Shown one piece after another: positions 47,226 through 56,091 of a stretch of DNA of 64,000 nt. A program made the translations under genes and the position numbers. Numbering within the stretch: position 1 is the first letter of the stretch; the number at the start of each line of letters is the position of its first letter. Origin of the DNA: Hyphomicrobiales bacterium. Its GTDB lineage: Bacteria > Pseudomonadota > Alphaproteobacteria > Rhizobiales > Phreatobacteraceae. Location of the stretch: the NCBI GenBank assembly GCA_017304475.1, contig JAFKKV010000009.1, positions 372,001 to 436,000 on the forward strand. Reading direction: 5' to 3'. A model generated the notes under the pieces. It saw only the letters and a list, made by a program, of their open reading frames with translations, did no database searches and was not told the DNA's origin.

Positions 47226-48677
47226 ATGATCTATCTGTTCTGGTCGCTGCCCCTGGTCGCCATCGGGCTGCTCATGGCGTCGGGCCGGGTCAGTTCGGTC
47301 GGTGCCGGCCTGAGTGGAGCGGTGCTGGCAGGCCTGGTCGCGCTGGCGGCGGCGCCGGTGCCGATGACCGCCTTCGACGTGGCGACGGCCGCCGCCAAGG
47401 GCCTGTGGCTGGCCTGGCTGGTCGCCGCCGTGATCCTTGCCGGCCTGTTTTTTCGCGACATCGTCTCCGGCGATGACGGGCGGGCGCGGCCGCCGCCGGC
47501 CGGGCCTGAGGATCGGCGGCGGCGGGCCTTCGCCGCCTGTTTCCTGGTCGGGCCCTTCGCCGAGGCGGCCACCGGCTTCGGTGTCGGCCAGGTCGCCACC
47601 ATCGCCATGCTGCGCGGCATCGGGCTGGCGCCGCTGCATGTCGTGCTGCTGGCGCTGTTCAGCCAGATCCTGGTGCCGTGGGGAGCCATGGCCAATGGCA
47701 CGCTCGTCGGCGCGGAATTCGCCGGCCTGTCGCCGCGCGAACTCGGCACGTCGAGCGCGATCCTGAGCGTGCCGCTTCTCGCGATCTGGCTCGCCCTGTT
47801 CTGGCGCATGGCCAAGGCAGCGGGCCTCGAGGGTTCGGGCCGGCTCCTGGCAACCGAACTCGCATGGGTGCTGGCCACAGCGGTGCTGCTGATCCTGACC
47901 AATCGGCAGCTCGGGCCGGAGATCGCGGCGCTGGTCGCGCTGGGGCCGCTGATCGTGCTGCAGTTCTGGCGCGACGAGCGGCCGGATCGCGCGGCCTGGC
48001 TGTCGACGCTCAGGGTCGGCCTGCCCTATGCCGGGCTGATCGCCGGCCTCGCGGCGAGCCGCGGCATCCCGGCCTTGGCCGATGGGCTCGGCCATGCCGC
48101 CGCGTTGCGGCCTTTCGCCGACAGTCCGGCCTGGCTGCCCCTGCTTCACCCGGGCTCCTGGTTGCTGGCCGTCGGCCTGGTCACGGCGCTCGTTTCGGGC
48201 CGCCGGCGCGCCATCGGCCCGGCCGCCGGCTCGGTATGGCGGAATGGTCGGAACTCCGTCCTGACCATCGCCGTCTATCTGGTCGTCGCGCGGATCATGG
48301 CCGATTCGGGCATTGCCGCCGCGCTCGCTCTGGGCCTGCGGCAGGTGCTCGGCCCCTTCGCCGCGCTGGCGACGCCCTGGCTCGCCGGCACTTTCGGCTT
48401 CCTGACCGGCAGCGGCAATGCCTCCAACGGCCTGCTGATGACCTCGCAGGCGGGCATTGCCTCGGACGGCCGGATTCCGCTCGCCTGGATCGCCGCCATC
48501 CAGAACACGGCGGCGGCCGCGCTGACCATGCTTTCGCCGGCGCGGGTCGCCATGGGCTGCGCGCTGGTCGGTCATCGCGAGCTCGAGCGGGCCGTCTATC
48601 GCAAAGCCTGGCCGCTCGGCGCGGCGCCGCTGGTGGCGCTGTCGATCCTCGCCGCCCTGTTCATCATCGGCTCCTGA
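47226..48677 (+). CDS. L-lactate permease-family transporter
   Basis: 483-residue polytopic inner-membrane protein of the LctP family (TC 2.A.14). It has about a dozen hydrophobic segments and the family blocks GPFAEAATGFGVGQV and LTGSGNASNGLLM. It is shorter than most LctP proteins (about 550) and lacks part of the central loop. The family transports lactate, glycolate and similar 2-hydroxyacids by proton symport. The ATG is preceded by GGTGGG. It stands between a VOC gene and radC with no lactate dehydrogenase nearby, so the substrate is open. Confidence 0.88.
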   Translation: MIYLFWSLPLVAIGLLMASGRVSSVGAGLSGAVLAGLVALAAAPVPMTAFDVATAAAKGLWLAWLVAAVILAGLFFRDIVSGDDGRARPPPAGPEDRRRRAFAACFLVGPFAEAATGFGVGQVATIAMLRGIGLAPLHVVLLALFSQILVPWGAMANGTLVGAEFAGLSPRELGTSSAILSVPLLAIWLALFWRMAKAAGLEGSGRLLATELAWVLATAVLLILTNRQLGPEIAALVALGPLIVLQFWRDERPDRAAWLSTLRVGLPYAGLIAGLAASRGIPALADGLGHAAALRPFADSPAWLPLLHPGSWLLAVGLVTALVSGRRRAIGPAAGSVWRNGRNSVLTIAVYLVVARIMADSGIAAALALGLRQVLGPFAALATPWLAGTFGFLTGSGNASNGLLMTSQAGIASDGRIPLAWIAAIQNTAAAALTMLSPARVAMGCALVGHRELERAVYRKAWPLGAAPLVALSILAALFIIGS

Positions 48678-48758
48678 CGGCGCGGTCATCCGTATTCGAC
48701 CGGAAACGCAGAAAGGGCCTCGCCTCGATTAGCGTTCGGCCAGCAGGGCTGGGCGCCG

Positions 48759-49472
48759 ATGACCGACAAGACCGACGCAGTTTCGCCTGATGCGGCCGAG
48801 ACGCCGCATTTCCACGGCCATCGCGAGCGGCTGCGCAAGCGCTTCCGCGAGGCCGGCGCCGCGGCGCTGGCCGATTACGAGCTGATCGAGCTGGTGCTGT
48901 TCCGGGCGATCCCCCGGCGCGACGTCAAGCCGCTGGCGAAAGCCCTGCTGAAGCGATTCGGATCCTTCGCCGACGTGGTCGCCGCGCCCGAATTGCGGCT
49001 CGCCGAGATCGACGGCATGAGCCTGGCGGCGATCACCGAGCTGAAAGTGGTCCAGGCCGCCGCGATCCGTTTCGGCAAGAGCCGGATCGAGCGCCGGGCG
49101 GTCCTGTCATCCTGGACCGCCGTCATCGACTATTGCCGTTCCGCCATGGCCTTTGCCGAGCGCGAGCAGTTCCGCGTGCTCTATCTCGACAAGAAAAATG
49201 CGCTGATCGCCGACGAGGTGCAGGGCGAAGGCACGGTCGATCACACCCCGGTCTATCCGCGCGAAGTGGTCAAACGCGCCCTCGAACTGTCGGCGACCGC
49301 GCTGATCCTGGTGCACAACCACCCCTCCGGCGACCCGACGCCGTCGCGGGCCGACATCCTGATGACCCAGCAGATCGTCGATATCGCCAGGCCACTGGGC
49401 GTCGCGGTGCACGACCACATCATTGTCGGCCGCGACGGCCATGTCAGCTTCAAGGGGCTGGGGCTGTTCTGA
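48759..49472 (+). CDS. radC: RadC/JAB-domain protein
   Basis: 237-residue RadC-family protein. The C-terminal JAB/MPN-like fold has the metal motif [15 protein letters not shown] helix-hairpin-helix-like N-terminal region includes [10 protein letters not shown] and [11 protein letters not shown]. RadC was linked to DNA repair, but its enzymatic role is unsettled and a direct repair function has been disputed. It ends 14 bases before the convergent YciI gene. Confidence 0.93.
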   Translation: MTDKTDAVSPDAAETPHFHGHRERLRKRFREAGAAALADYELIELVLFRAIPRRDVKPLAKALLKRFGSFADVVAAPELRLAEIDGMSLAAITELKVVQAAAIRFGKSRIERRAVLSSWTAVIDYCRSAMAFAEREQFRVLYLDKKNALIADEVQGEGTVDHTPVYPREVVKRALELSATALILVHNHPSGDPTPSRADILMTQQIVDIARPLGVAVHDHIIVGRDGHVSFKGLGLF

Positions 49473-49486
49473 CGGAGCCGTCCGGT

Positions 49487-49852
49487 CTAGCCGGGTTTCG
49501 TCTCGGAGCCGGCCATCGCGCGAACCTCGCAGGTTCCCTCCCAGCCCGGCATGAACTCGGCGTGAAGCTGCATGAACTCGACCGCAGACGCGACGGCGGC
49601 CTCCTTGTTCGGCAGCTCGAAAATGGCATAGCCGCCAACGACCTCCTTGGCCTCGGCGAAGGGGCCGTCGATCACGGTGACCTGATTCCTGGCGACATTC
49701 ACCTGTGCGCCCATGGCGAGCGGCATCAGCCCGCCGTCGTCGAGCATGCGACCGGCCTTGATCTCGCGTTGGGCGAGCTTGTGCATCGCCTCCATGAGCG
49801 CGGGCGTCGGCGGCCCGCCATGGGCGGATCTGACCATGAACATGAAGCGCAT
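49487..49852 (-). CDS. YciI-like (DGPF domain) protein
   Basis: 121-residue ferredoxin-like alpha/beta protein. It starts MRFMFMVRS and carries the family DGPFAEAKEVVGGYAIFEL motif that gives the domain its name. YciI-like proteins have a putative His-Asp active site but no agreed reaction; in several genomes they accompany ECF sigma factors. No sigma factor is visible here. Downstream of the oxlT terminator, on the same strand as oxlT. Confidence 0.9.
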   Translation of the reverse strand: MRFMFMVRSAHGGPPTPALMEAMHKLAQREIKAGRMLDDGGLMPLAMGAQVNVARNQVTVIDGPFAEAKEVVGGYAIFELPNKEAAVASAVEFMQLHAEFMPGWEGTCEVRAMAGSETKPG

Positions 49853-49972
49853 CGGACAACTCCTTCAGGGCGGGCCAAGGGCGTCATTGCCGTCGAACCG
49901 TCCCGCCCATCGCCTCGACGAACCAGTTCCCTGGGGATCGACAGGCGTCGCGGATAAATTACACCGGCGATC

Positions 49973-50030
49973 TGCCGAATGCCCGAGGCCGGCGGTGGCC
50001 GGCCATCCGCCCGGCCTCGGGCATTCGGCA
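49973..50030. repeat. Perfect 20-base inverted repeat after oxlT
   Basis: Arms 49973-49992 and 50011-50030 (TGCCGAATGCCCGAGGCCGG and its reverse complement) match perfectly across an 18-base spacer. It directly follows the oxlT terminator when read on the minus strand. It could be an RNA end-stabilising hairpin, a second terminator part, or a REP-like repeat. Confidence 0.85.
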
Positions 50031-50036
50031 TGACCC

Positions 50037-50074
50037 AAAAAAGAAGGGCCGCGACCTCTGGGGTCGCGGCCCTT
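50037..50074 (-). terminator. Intrinsic terminator of oxlT
   Basis: A 13-base perfect stem (AAGGGCCGCGACC with GGTCGCGGCCCTT, five-base loop) is followed on the minus strand by TTCTTTTTT. It lies 22 bases after the oxlT stop. A clear terminator for that gene. Confidence 0.93.
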
Positions 50075-50095
50075 GGTGTCGGAGGGGCCCGATGG

Positions 50096-51409
50096 TCAGG
50101 CGGCGCGCATGGCCGTGGTTTCCGCCGCTGCCTGCGACCTGGCGACGACACCGCGGCGCCAGGGCTTGAGCACGGCGATGGCGAGGATCGAGGCGAGGAT
50201 ATTGGCCCCCGCGGCGATCAGGAAGACGCCGTCCCAGCTGTTGCTCGACTGCTGCAGGTAGTTGGCGAGCGGCACCAGGAGGGCCGCGGTGCCCTTGGCG
50301 GTGTAGAGCAGGCCGGCATTGGTCGCGGCGAATTTCGCGCCAAACGTGTCGGTGCAGGTCGAGGGGAAGAGCGAGTAGATCTCACCCCAGGCGAAGAACA
50401 CGAAGCCCGACAGCAGCACGAACCAGATGGGATCGTGACCCCAGAGATAGAGCATGTAGATGCCGAAGCCTTCCATGGCGAAGGCGATGAACATGGTGTT
50501 CTCGCGGCCGATATTGTCGGAGACCCAGCCGAAGAACGGGCGCGTCAGGCCGTTCAGCACGCGATCGATGGTGGCGGCGAAGGTGATCGCGGTCATGGTC
50601 ACGCCCATCAGCGTCACCGGCACGTTGTCGATCTTGAAGTCCGCGGCGATCGGCTTGAGGTTGGCGGTGATCATCAGGCCGCCGGCGCCGACGATGACGA
50701 ACATGAAATACATCAGCCAGAAGATCGGCTGGCGCAGCACTTCGGTCGGTTTGTAGTTGCGGCGCGTCTGGATGATGTTGGCATTGGCGATGACGGTCGG
50801 GACCTGGCCGGCGAGCGGGGCGAACAGGAAGAACGCCATGATCACGACGATCACGCCCTGGCCGATGCCGAAATTGATGAAGGCGGCCTGGAAACCCGAG
50901 CCCTGGATCATCGCCTGAATGGGGGCGACGGTGAGCGCCGAGCCGGCGCCGAAACCGGCCGCGGTGATGCCGGCGGCAAGGCCGCGCTTGTCGGGGAACC
51001 ATTTCAAGGCGTTGCCGACGCAGGTGCCGTAGACGGCGCCGGCGCCGATGCCGGCGATGACCTGGCCGAGATAGAAGCCGCTGAGCGTTTCGGCATAGCC
51101 GTTGATGACCCAGCCTATGCCGCAGAGAACGCCGCCGAAGATGATGACGACGCGCGGGCCGTATTTGTCGACGAACCAGCCCTCGATCGGGACCAGCCAG
51201 GTTTCGAACAGAACGAAAAGGGTGAAGGCCCACTGGATCGCGGCGCGATCCCAGCCGAACTTCTTCTGGATGTCGGGAACGAAAAAGGTCCAGCCGTATT
51301 GCAGGTTGGCGATCATCACCATGCAGACGACGCCGATCGCCAACTGCGTCCAACGGTAGCTGTCACTGACGCGTGGAGCTGCCGCTCCTCCTTGTGCAAT
51401 ATCGTTCAT
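50096..51409 (-). CDS. oxlT: Oxalate/formate antiporter OxlT
   Basis: 437-residue major facilitator with about twelve membrane segments. OxlT imports oxalate and exports formate, and in anaerobes this exchange also generates a proton gradient. Family features include an early ANLQYGWTFFVPDIQKKFGW block, then GVLCGIGWVINGYAETLSGF, with a lysine-bearing helix late (LLYTAKGTAALLVP), where the oxalate-binding lysine sits in the known protein. It is transcribed away from the regulator and oxc/frc genes. An operator-like palindrome lies over the -10 region of its promoter, so it is probably repressed without oxalate or its CoA derivative. Confidence 0.93.
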   Translation of the reverse strand: MNDIAQGGAAAPRVSDSYRWTQLAIGVVCMVMIANLQYGWTFFVPDIQKKFGWDRAAIQWAFTLFVLFETWLVPIEGWFVDKYGPRVVIIFGGVLCGIGWVINGYAETLSGFYLGQVIAGIGAGAVYGTCVGNALKWFPDKRGLAAGITAAGFGAGSALTVAPIQAMIQGSGFQAAFINFGIGQGVIVVIMAFFLFAPLAGQVPTVIANANIIQTRRNYKPTEVLRQPIFWLMYFMFVIVGAGGLMITANLKPIAADFKIDNVPVTLMGVTMTAITFAATIDRVLNGLTRPFFGWVSDNIGRENTMFIAFAMEGFGIYMLYLWGHDPIWFVLLSGFVFFAWGEIYSLFPSTCTDTFGAKFAATNAGLLYTAKGTAALLVPLANYLQQSSNSWDGVFLIAAGANILASILAIAVLKPWRRGVVARSQAAAETTAMRAA

Positions 51410-51466
51410 TTCCTACCCCTGATTGTGTTCTCATGGCGACTTGCTGTCGCTCATTAAGGGGCAGTG

Positions 51467-51483
51467 TGGTATATGTTATGCCA
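51467..51483. promoter_or_regulatory. Operator-like palindrome 1 (oxlT)
   Basis: TGGTA-TATGTTA-TGCCA: two half-sites TGGYA/TRCCA separated by seven bases. Shared with four other sites in the oxalate region (51767, 51939, 60951, 61116). GntR/FCD regulators recognise palindromes of this kind, and such a regulator is encoded at 52068. Confidence 0.65.
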
Positions 51484-51496
51484 GACCGCAAGACAA
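51468..51496 (-). promoter_or_regulatory. oxlT promoter
   Basis: On the minus strand, TTGTCT (51491-51496) and TATACC (51468-51473) are spaced by 17 bases, the standard distance, about 60 bases before the ATG. The operator-like palindrome 51467-51483 covers the -10 box and the adjoining spacer. Confidence 0.6.
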
Positions 51497-51596
51497 AAGA
51501 GAGCGGAAAAGCGCGGGCCGGCGTCGTCCCGGCCAAATGAAAAGGGAGGGCCCATGCCCTCCCCATGCAGATCCGGATGGTCAGCCGTAGGCTGGT

Positions 51597-51734
51597 TCAG
51601 AGACCGAACGGGCCGGTGGCGCCGTTGCGGGCATTGATCACGGCGACGCGATCGAGGAAGGCGCCGATCGGAGCCCAGAGGCGCTCGGCCAGGCTCTGGC
51701 GGCGGCGGTACTGCGTGAGAAGGTGCGTCGTCAT
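51597..51734 (-). CDS. Small 45-residue protein in the oxalate locus
   Basis: A short frame with product MTTHLLTQYRRRQSLAERLW... ending NGATGPFGL. A good GGAG Shine-Dalgarno lies six bases before the ATG. It is basic at the N-terminus with an amphipathic middle (LAERLWAPIGAFLDRVAVI). It sits between oxlT and the regulator on the oxlT strand, with operator-like site 51767-51783 shortly upstream. DUF1127-like small proteins have a similar feel, but I cannot match a family. Role unknown; co-regulation with the oxalate genes is inferred from the operator. Confidence 0.6.
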   Translation of the reverse strand: MTTHLLTQYRRRQSLAERLWAPIGAFLDRVAVINARNGATGPFGL

Positions 51735-51766
51735 ATCTGTCTCCAGTCCAGCGTGATGCCCTCTTC

Positions 51767-51783
51767 TGGCATGCCACATGCCA
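51767..51783. promoter_or_regulatory. Operator-like palindrome 2 (small gene)
   Basis: TGGCA-TGCCACA-TGCCA, 33 bases before the ATG of the 45-residue gene on the minus strand. It also contains the shorter palindrome TGGCATGCCA. Same motif as the other four sites. Confidence 0.6.
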
Positions 51784-51798
51784 ACTTCGCCAGATTTC

Positions 51799-51833
51799 AT
51801 ATTGCATCGCAGCTCAGCAAATATTGCATCGCA
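51799..51833. repeat. Direct repeat ATATTGCATCGCA, period 22
   Basis: Two exact 13-base copies (51799-51811 and 51821-51833) start 22 bases apart, two helical turns, placing them on the same DNA face. They lie in the control region between divergent genes and may bind a second regulator. Confidence 0.6.
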
Positions 51834-51938
51834 CAAGATCGCTGCCAAGGGTTGCGGTCCGCACAGGCGGCGAAATCGACGCCCGTGAAACCAGCCGGCA
51901 ACGCCATTGACAGTCCGATAACTGGCATGCCACGTATC

Positions 51939-51955
51939 TGGCATACGTCGTGCCA
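51939..51955. promoter_or_regulatory. Operator-like palindrome 3 (regulator gene)
   Basis: TGGCA-TACGTCG-TGCCA, shortly downstream of a TTGACA (51907-51912) and next to another TGGCATGCCA (51923-51932). It lies upstream of the GntR-type gene, suggesting autoregulation and control of oxc by read-through. Confidence 0.6.
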
Positions 51956-52067
51956 AACCAAGTCCAGACCTCTGCGAGGCGCTGTGAAGGTCCAATCGAG
52001 CCGTAACTCGACGGAATTGATCCGCTCCTCGCTTGCGGGCCGCAGCGGCGTCGTCCTGTCCATCGAG

Positions 52068-52736
52068 ATGGTCAAGCCGGAACGGACTTTCAAGCAAAGG
52101 GTCTATGCGGACCTCAAGCGCGCCATCACCGAGATGGATCTCTACAGCCGGCCGGAAACGATCTGGCTCGACGAAAGGCAATTGTCCGAGCAGCTCGGCG
52201 TCAGCCGCACCCCGGTGCGCGAGGCGCTGACCATGCTGGAGAACGAGGGTTTCGTCCGGCCGATCCCGCGCCGCGGCATCATCGTGGTCAAGAAGACGCT
52301 GCGCGAAGTGGTCGAGATGATCCAGGCCTGGGCGGCGCTCGAAGGCATGGCCGCGCGGCGGGCCGCCACGCTGGCACCGGCCAAGGCGGTCGCGGATCTC
52401 AGGCTGATCTTCAGGGAATTCGGCGCCGGGCATCAGCCGGCCGATCATCTCGACGAATATTCGGCCGCCAATCTGAGTTTCCACCAGGCGATCATTCAGC
52501 TCGGCGGCTCGCAGCTGATCGAGGACCTCACCGCCAATCTCCTGCTGCATGTGCGCGGCATTCGCCGGATCACCATCGGGCGGGCCGAGCGCATCAGCGC
52601 ATCGATCAAGGATCACCTCGCCATCATCGACGCGATCGAGAGCCGCGACGCCGAACGGGCGGAGCGGCTGTCGCGTGACCACACCCTGGGCCTGGCCGCC
52701 TATGTCGAAAAGCATGGCGGGGAGTTCTTCGCCTGA
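52068..52736 (+). CDS. GntR-family (FCD) transcriptional regulator of the oxalate genes
   Basis: 222-residue regulator. An N-terminal winged helix-turn-helix (about 5-72) includes [30 protein letters not shown]-terminal all-helical FCD ligand domain (about 80-215) includes [21 protein letters not shown] and [16 protein letters not shown] regulators usually bind an organic acid or acyl-CoA and release DNA. Encoded directly before oxc and within a cluster of five matching palindromes, so it is the best candidate for the oxalate repressor. I use the ATG at 52068; a GTG at 51984 with GAGG four bases before it would add 28 unlike residues. Confidence 0.88.
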   Translation: MVKPERTFKQRVYADLKRAITEMDLYSRPETIWLDERQLSEQLGVSRTPVREALTMLENEGFVRPIPRRGIIVVKKTLREVVEMIQAWAALEGMAARRAATLAPAKAVADLRLIFREFGAGHQPADHLDEYSAANLSFHQAIIQLGGSQLIEDLTANLLLHVRGIRRITIGRAERISASIKDHLAIIDAIESRDAERAERLSRDHTLGLAAYVEKHGGEFFA

Positions 52737-52812
52737 TCCCGGCACAGGCAAAGGCAACGGCGTCGTCACGTCGAAGACGGGCGGCGAAGACAAAAATCGG
52801 AGGAAACCGCAT

Positions 52813-54561
52813 ATGAGCACGGCAACATTGAAGGTCGCGAGCGATGCTTCGGATCAGGTCGACGCAACGCAGGAGCTGACCGACGGCTTTCACCTGGTCA
52901 TCGACGCGCTCAAGCTGAACGGCGTCGACACGATCTATGGCGTGCCCGGCATCCCGATCACCGATCTCGGCCGCATGGCGCAGGCCGCGGGCATGCGCGT
53001 CATCTCGTTCCGGCACGAGCAGAATGCCGGCAACGCGGCGGCGATCGCCGGCTATCTGACCAAGAAGCCCGGCATCTGCCTCACCGTCTCGGCGCCCGGC
53101 TTCCTCAACGGCCTGACGGCGCTGGCCAATGCCACCACCAACTGCTTCCCGATGATCCTCATCAGCGGCTCGTCCGAGCGCGAGATCGTCGACCTGCAGC
53201 AGGGCGATTACGAGGAGATGGACCAGCTCGCCATCGCCAAGCCGCTGTGCAAGGCGGCGTTCCGCGTGCTGCACGCCGCCGATATCGGCATCGGCGTGGC
53301 CCGCGCCATCCGGGCTGCCGTGTCCGGCCGTCCGGGCGGGGTCTATCTCGACCTGCCGGCCAAGCTGTTCTCCCAGGTGATGAACGCCGAAGCCGGGGCC
53401 AAGTCGCTGGTCAAGGTCATCGACGCGGCGCCGGCCCAGATCCCGGCTCCGTCAGCCATCAAGCGCGCCCTCGACGTGCTGAAGAGCGCCAAGCGGCCGC
53501 TGATCATTCTCGGCAAGGGCGCGGCCTATGCGCAGGCCGACGACGCCATCCGCGCCTTCGTCGAAAAGACCGGCGTGCCCTTCCTGCCGATGAGCATGGC
53601 CAAGGGCCTTCTGCCCGATACGCACCCGCAATGCGCGGGTGCCGCGCGCTCGACGGTGCTGAAAGAGGCCGATGTGGTGGTGATGATCGGCGCCCGGCTG
53701 AACTGGCTCCTGTCGCATGGCAAGGGCAAGACCTGGGGCGAGCCCGGCTCGAAGCGGTTCATCCAGATCGACATCGAGCCGAAGGAAATGGACAGCAATG
53801 TCGAGATCGTCGCCCCGGTGGTCGGTGATATCGGCTCCTGCGTCGCGGCCCTGCTCGAGGGCATCGGCGGCCAATGGCCAGCGCCGCCGGCCGACTGGAC
53901 CGGCGCCATCACCACGAAGCGCGACGAGAACATCGCCAAGATGGCGCCGAAGCTGATGAACAATGCCGCGCCGATGGATTTCCACGGCGCGCTCGGTGCG
54001 CTCAGGACCATCATCAAGCAGCGGCCGGACGCCATCCTGGTCAATGAAGGCGCCAATACGCTCGATCTCGCCCGTGGCATCATCGACATGTACCAGCCGC
54101 GCAAGCGGCTCGATGTCGGCACCTGGGGCGTCATGGGCATCGGCATGGGTTACGCCATCGCCGCGGCGATCGAGACCGGCAAGCCGGTTTTGGCGGTGGA
54201 GGGCGACAGCGCCTTCGGCTTCTCCGGCATGGAGGTCGAGACGATCTGCCGGTACAACCTGCCGGTCTGCATCGTCATCTTCAACAATAGCGGCATCTAT
54301 CGCGGCACCGACGTCAATCCGCGCGGCGGCGACGTCGCCACGACCGTGTTCGTCAAGGACGCGCGCTACGACCGGATGATGGAAGCCTTCGGCGGGGTCG
54401 GCGTGCATGCGACGACGCCGGACGAGCTGAGCCGGGCGGTCAATGCGGCCATGGATTCCGGCCGGCCGACGCTGATCAACGCCGCGATCGATCCGGCGGC
54501 GGGCACCGAAAGCGGCCGTATCGGCAATCTCAATCCGCAAAGCGTGGTGCGCAAGAAATAA
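52813..54561 (+). CDS. oxc: Oxalyl-CoA decarboxylase
   Basis: 582-residue TPP-dependent enzyme that decarboxylates oxalyl-CoA to formyl-CoA and CO2. The Glu that activates TPP is E69 in [11 protein letters not shown]. The TPP-diphosphate motif starts GDS (464-466) and runs to N491-N492 in [23 protein letters not shown] block near residue 415 is typical of this enzyme. GGAGG precedes the ATG by eight to nine bases. It follows the regulator by 76 bases and precedes frc. Oxc and Frc form a cycle: Frc moves CoA from formyl-CoA to oxalate, regenerating oxalyl-CoA. Confidence 0.97.
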   Translation: MSTATLKVASDASDQVDATQELTDGFHLVIDALKLNGVDTIYGVPGIPITDLGRMAQAAGMRVISFRHEQNAGNAAAIAGYLTKKPGICLTVSAPGFLNGLTALANATTNCFPMILISGSSEREIVDLQQGDYEEMDQLAIAKPLCKAAFRVLHAADIGIGVARAIRAAVSGRPGGVYLDLPAKLFSQVMNAEAGAKSLVKVIDAAPAQIPAPSAIKRALDVLKSAKRPLIILGKGAAYAQADDAIRAFVEKTGVPFLPMSMAKGLLPDTHPQCAGAARSTVLKEADVVVMIGARLNWLLSHGKGKTWGEPGSKRFIQIDIEPKEMDSNVEIVAPVVGDIGSCVAALLEGIGGQWPAPPADWTGAITTKRDENIAKMAPKLMNNAAPMDFHGALGALRTIIKQRPDAILVNEGANTLDLARGIIDMYQPRKRLDVGTWGVMGIGMGYAIAAAIETGKPVLAVEGDSAFGFSGMEVETICRYNLPVCIVIFNNSGIYRGTDVNPRGGDVATTVFVKDARYDRMMEAFGGVGVHATTPDELSRAVNAAMDSGRPTLINAAIDPAAGTESGRIGNLNPQSVVRKK

Positions 54562-54588
54562 CCGGCTCCGCCGAGCCCGACGACGGGA

Positions 54589-54611
54589 CGGCGCTCCGGC
54601 GCCGCCTTTTT
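54589..54611 (+). terminator. Short terminator between oxc and frc
   Basis: A six-base GC stem (CGGCGC with GCGCCG, four-base loop TCCG) is followed by CC and five T. It begins 27 bases after the oxc stop. It would lower read-through into frc unless frc has its own promoter in the remaining 57 bases. Confidence 0.55.
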
Positions 54612-54668
54612 CAGCCGCAGCGGGCCGAAGACGCCCACGGCACCCATCATCCTGAACGGGAGGATTCC

Positions 54669-55946
54669 ATGAGCAAAGCCCTCGAAGGCGTCAAGATTCT
54701 CGACTTCACCCATGTCCAGTCCGGCCCGACCTGCACGCAGCTGCTCGCCTGGTTCGGCGCCGACGTGATCAAGGTCGAACGGCCCGGCGCCGGCGACATC
54801 ACGCGCGGCCAGCTGCGCGACGTGCCCGACGCCGACAGCCTCTATTTCACCATGCTGAACCACAACAAGCGCTCGATCACGCTCGACACCAAGAACCCCA
54901 AGGGCATGGAAGTGCTGTGGGAAATGGTGAAGATCTGCGACGTGCTGGTCGAGAATTTCGCGCCCGGCGTGCTCGACCGCATGGGACTGACCTGGAAGAA
55001 GCTGCACGAGGTCAATCCGCGCCTGATCGTCGCTTCGGTGAAGGGTTTCGGCCCTGGCCCCTACGAGGACTGCAAGGTCTATGAGAATGTCGCGCAATGC
55101 GCCGGCGGCGCCGCGTCGACCACCGGCTTCCGCGAAGGGCCGCCGCTGGTCACCGGCGCGCAGATCGGCGACAGCGGCACCGGCCTGCATCTGGCGCTCG
55201 GCATCGTCACCGCGCTCTACCACCGGACCCATTCGGGCCTCGGCCAGAAGGTCGATTGCGCCATGCAGGACGGCGTCCTCAACCTCTGCCGGGTCAAGCT
55301 GCGCGACCAGCAGCGCCTGGCCCATGGCCCGCTGAAGGAATTCAGCCAGTTCGGCGAGGGCGTGCCGTTCGGCGAGGCGGTGCCGCGCGCCGGCAACGAT
55401 TCCGGCGGCGGCCAGCCCGGCCGCATCCTGAAGTGCAAGGGCTGGGAGACCGACCCCAACGCCTATATCTATTTCATCACTCAGGCGCCGGTCTGGGAGG
55501 CGATCTGCGACGTCATCGGCGAGCAGGGCTGGAAGACCGATCCCAATTACGCCACGCCGCCGGCCCGCCTGCCCAGGCTCAACGAGATCTTCGGGCGGAT
55601 CGAAGAGTGGACCATGTCGATGACCAAGTTCGAGGCCATGGACCTGCTCAACCAATACGACATTCCCTGCGGCCCGATCCTGTCGATGAAGGAGATCGCC
55701 GAGGAGAAATCGCTGCGCGAGACCGGCACCGTGGTCGAGGTCGATCATCCCAAGCGCGGCAAATATCTGTCGGTCGGCAATCCGATCAAGCTGTCCAACA
55801 GCCCGACCGAGGTGAAGCGCTCGCCGCTCTTGGGCGAGCACACCGACGAGGTGCTGCGCGACGTCTTGAAATTCGACGAAAACCGCATCGCCGCGATCAC
55901 CGCATCCGGCGCCACCGGCGCCAAGCCGCTGGTGGCCGCCGAATAG
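54669..55946 (+). CDS. frc: Formyl-CoA:oxalate CoA-transferase
   Basis: 425-residue class III CoA-transferase that transfers CoA from formyl-CoA to oxalate. The active-site Asp is D168 in [16 protein letters not shown], equivalent to D169 of the Oxalobacter enzyme. The N-terminal [31 protein letters not shown] is the family signature. Family IV-type CoA transferases work as interlocked dimers. GGGAGG lies five bases before the ATG. Together with Oxc it makes formate from oxalate, which OxlT exports or the nearby formate dehydrogenase oxidises. Confidence 0.97.
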   Translation: MSKALEGVKILDFTHVQSGPTCTQLLAWFGADVIKVERPGAGDITRGQLRDVPDADSLYFTMLNHNKRSITLDTKNPKGMEVLWEMVKICDVLVENFAPGVLDRMGLTWKKLHEVNPRLIVASVKGFGPGPYEDCKVYENVAQCAGGAASTTGFREGPPLVTGAQIGDSGTGLHLALGIVTALYHRTHSGLGQKVDCAMQDGVLNLCRVKLRDQQRLAHGPLKEFSQFGEGVPFGEAVPRAGNDSGGGQPGRILKCKGWETDPNAYIYFITQAPVWEAICDVIGEQGWKTDPNYATPPARLPRLNEIFGRIEEWTMSMTKFEAMDLLNQYDIPCGPILSMKEIAEEKSLRETGTVVEVDHPKRGKYLSVGNPIKLSNSPTEVKRSPLLGEHTDEVLRDVLKFDENRIAAITASGATGAKPLVAAE

Positions 55947-55981
55947 CCGCAGGCCCTCCTCGTCTCCTCGAGAGCGACCTG

Positions 55982-56018
55982 GGGCGGAATCTCCTTATGG
56001 GGGTTCCGCCCATTTTTT
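55982..56018 (+). terminator. Intrinsic terminator of frc
   Basis: An eight-base stem (GGGCGGAA with TTCCGCCC) with a 14-base loop is followed by A and six T. It is 36 bases after the frc stop. A clear rho-independent terminator on the plus strand. Confidence 0.9.
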
Positions 56019-56091
56019 GTTGTGGGGCTGGAAACGGGAGTGTTTCGCGATCGGTTGGAATGTCTGCAGCGACGGAATTCGTCAGTCTCCG

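Larger units (their letters stand above)
51735..52067. promoter_or_regulatory. Divergent control region between the small gene and the GntR gene
   Basis: This 333-base gap is locally AT-richer and full of repeats. It holds operator-like sites at 51767-51783 and 51939-51955, and an extra TGGCATGCCA at 51923-51932. A direct repeat ATATTGCATCGCA occurs at 51799-51811 and 51821-51833, and a TTGACA -35 box at 51907-51912. The TTGACA, then ten bases, then TGGCATGCCA layout is repeated almost exactly before the CoA-ligase gene (61099). Part of the gap, from GTG 51984, could encode an N-terminal extension of the regulator, but this is less likely. Confidence 0.7.

Noticed and set aside
45315..48677. 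One very long plus-strand frame joining several regions into an 1120-codon product
   Set aside because: Only its 3' part is real (the lactate permease from 47226). The earlier part runs antisense to the AcuI-like gene and out of frame with the VOC gene.
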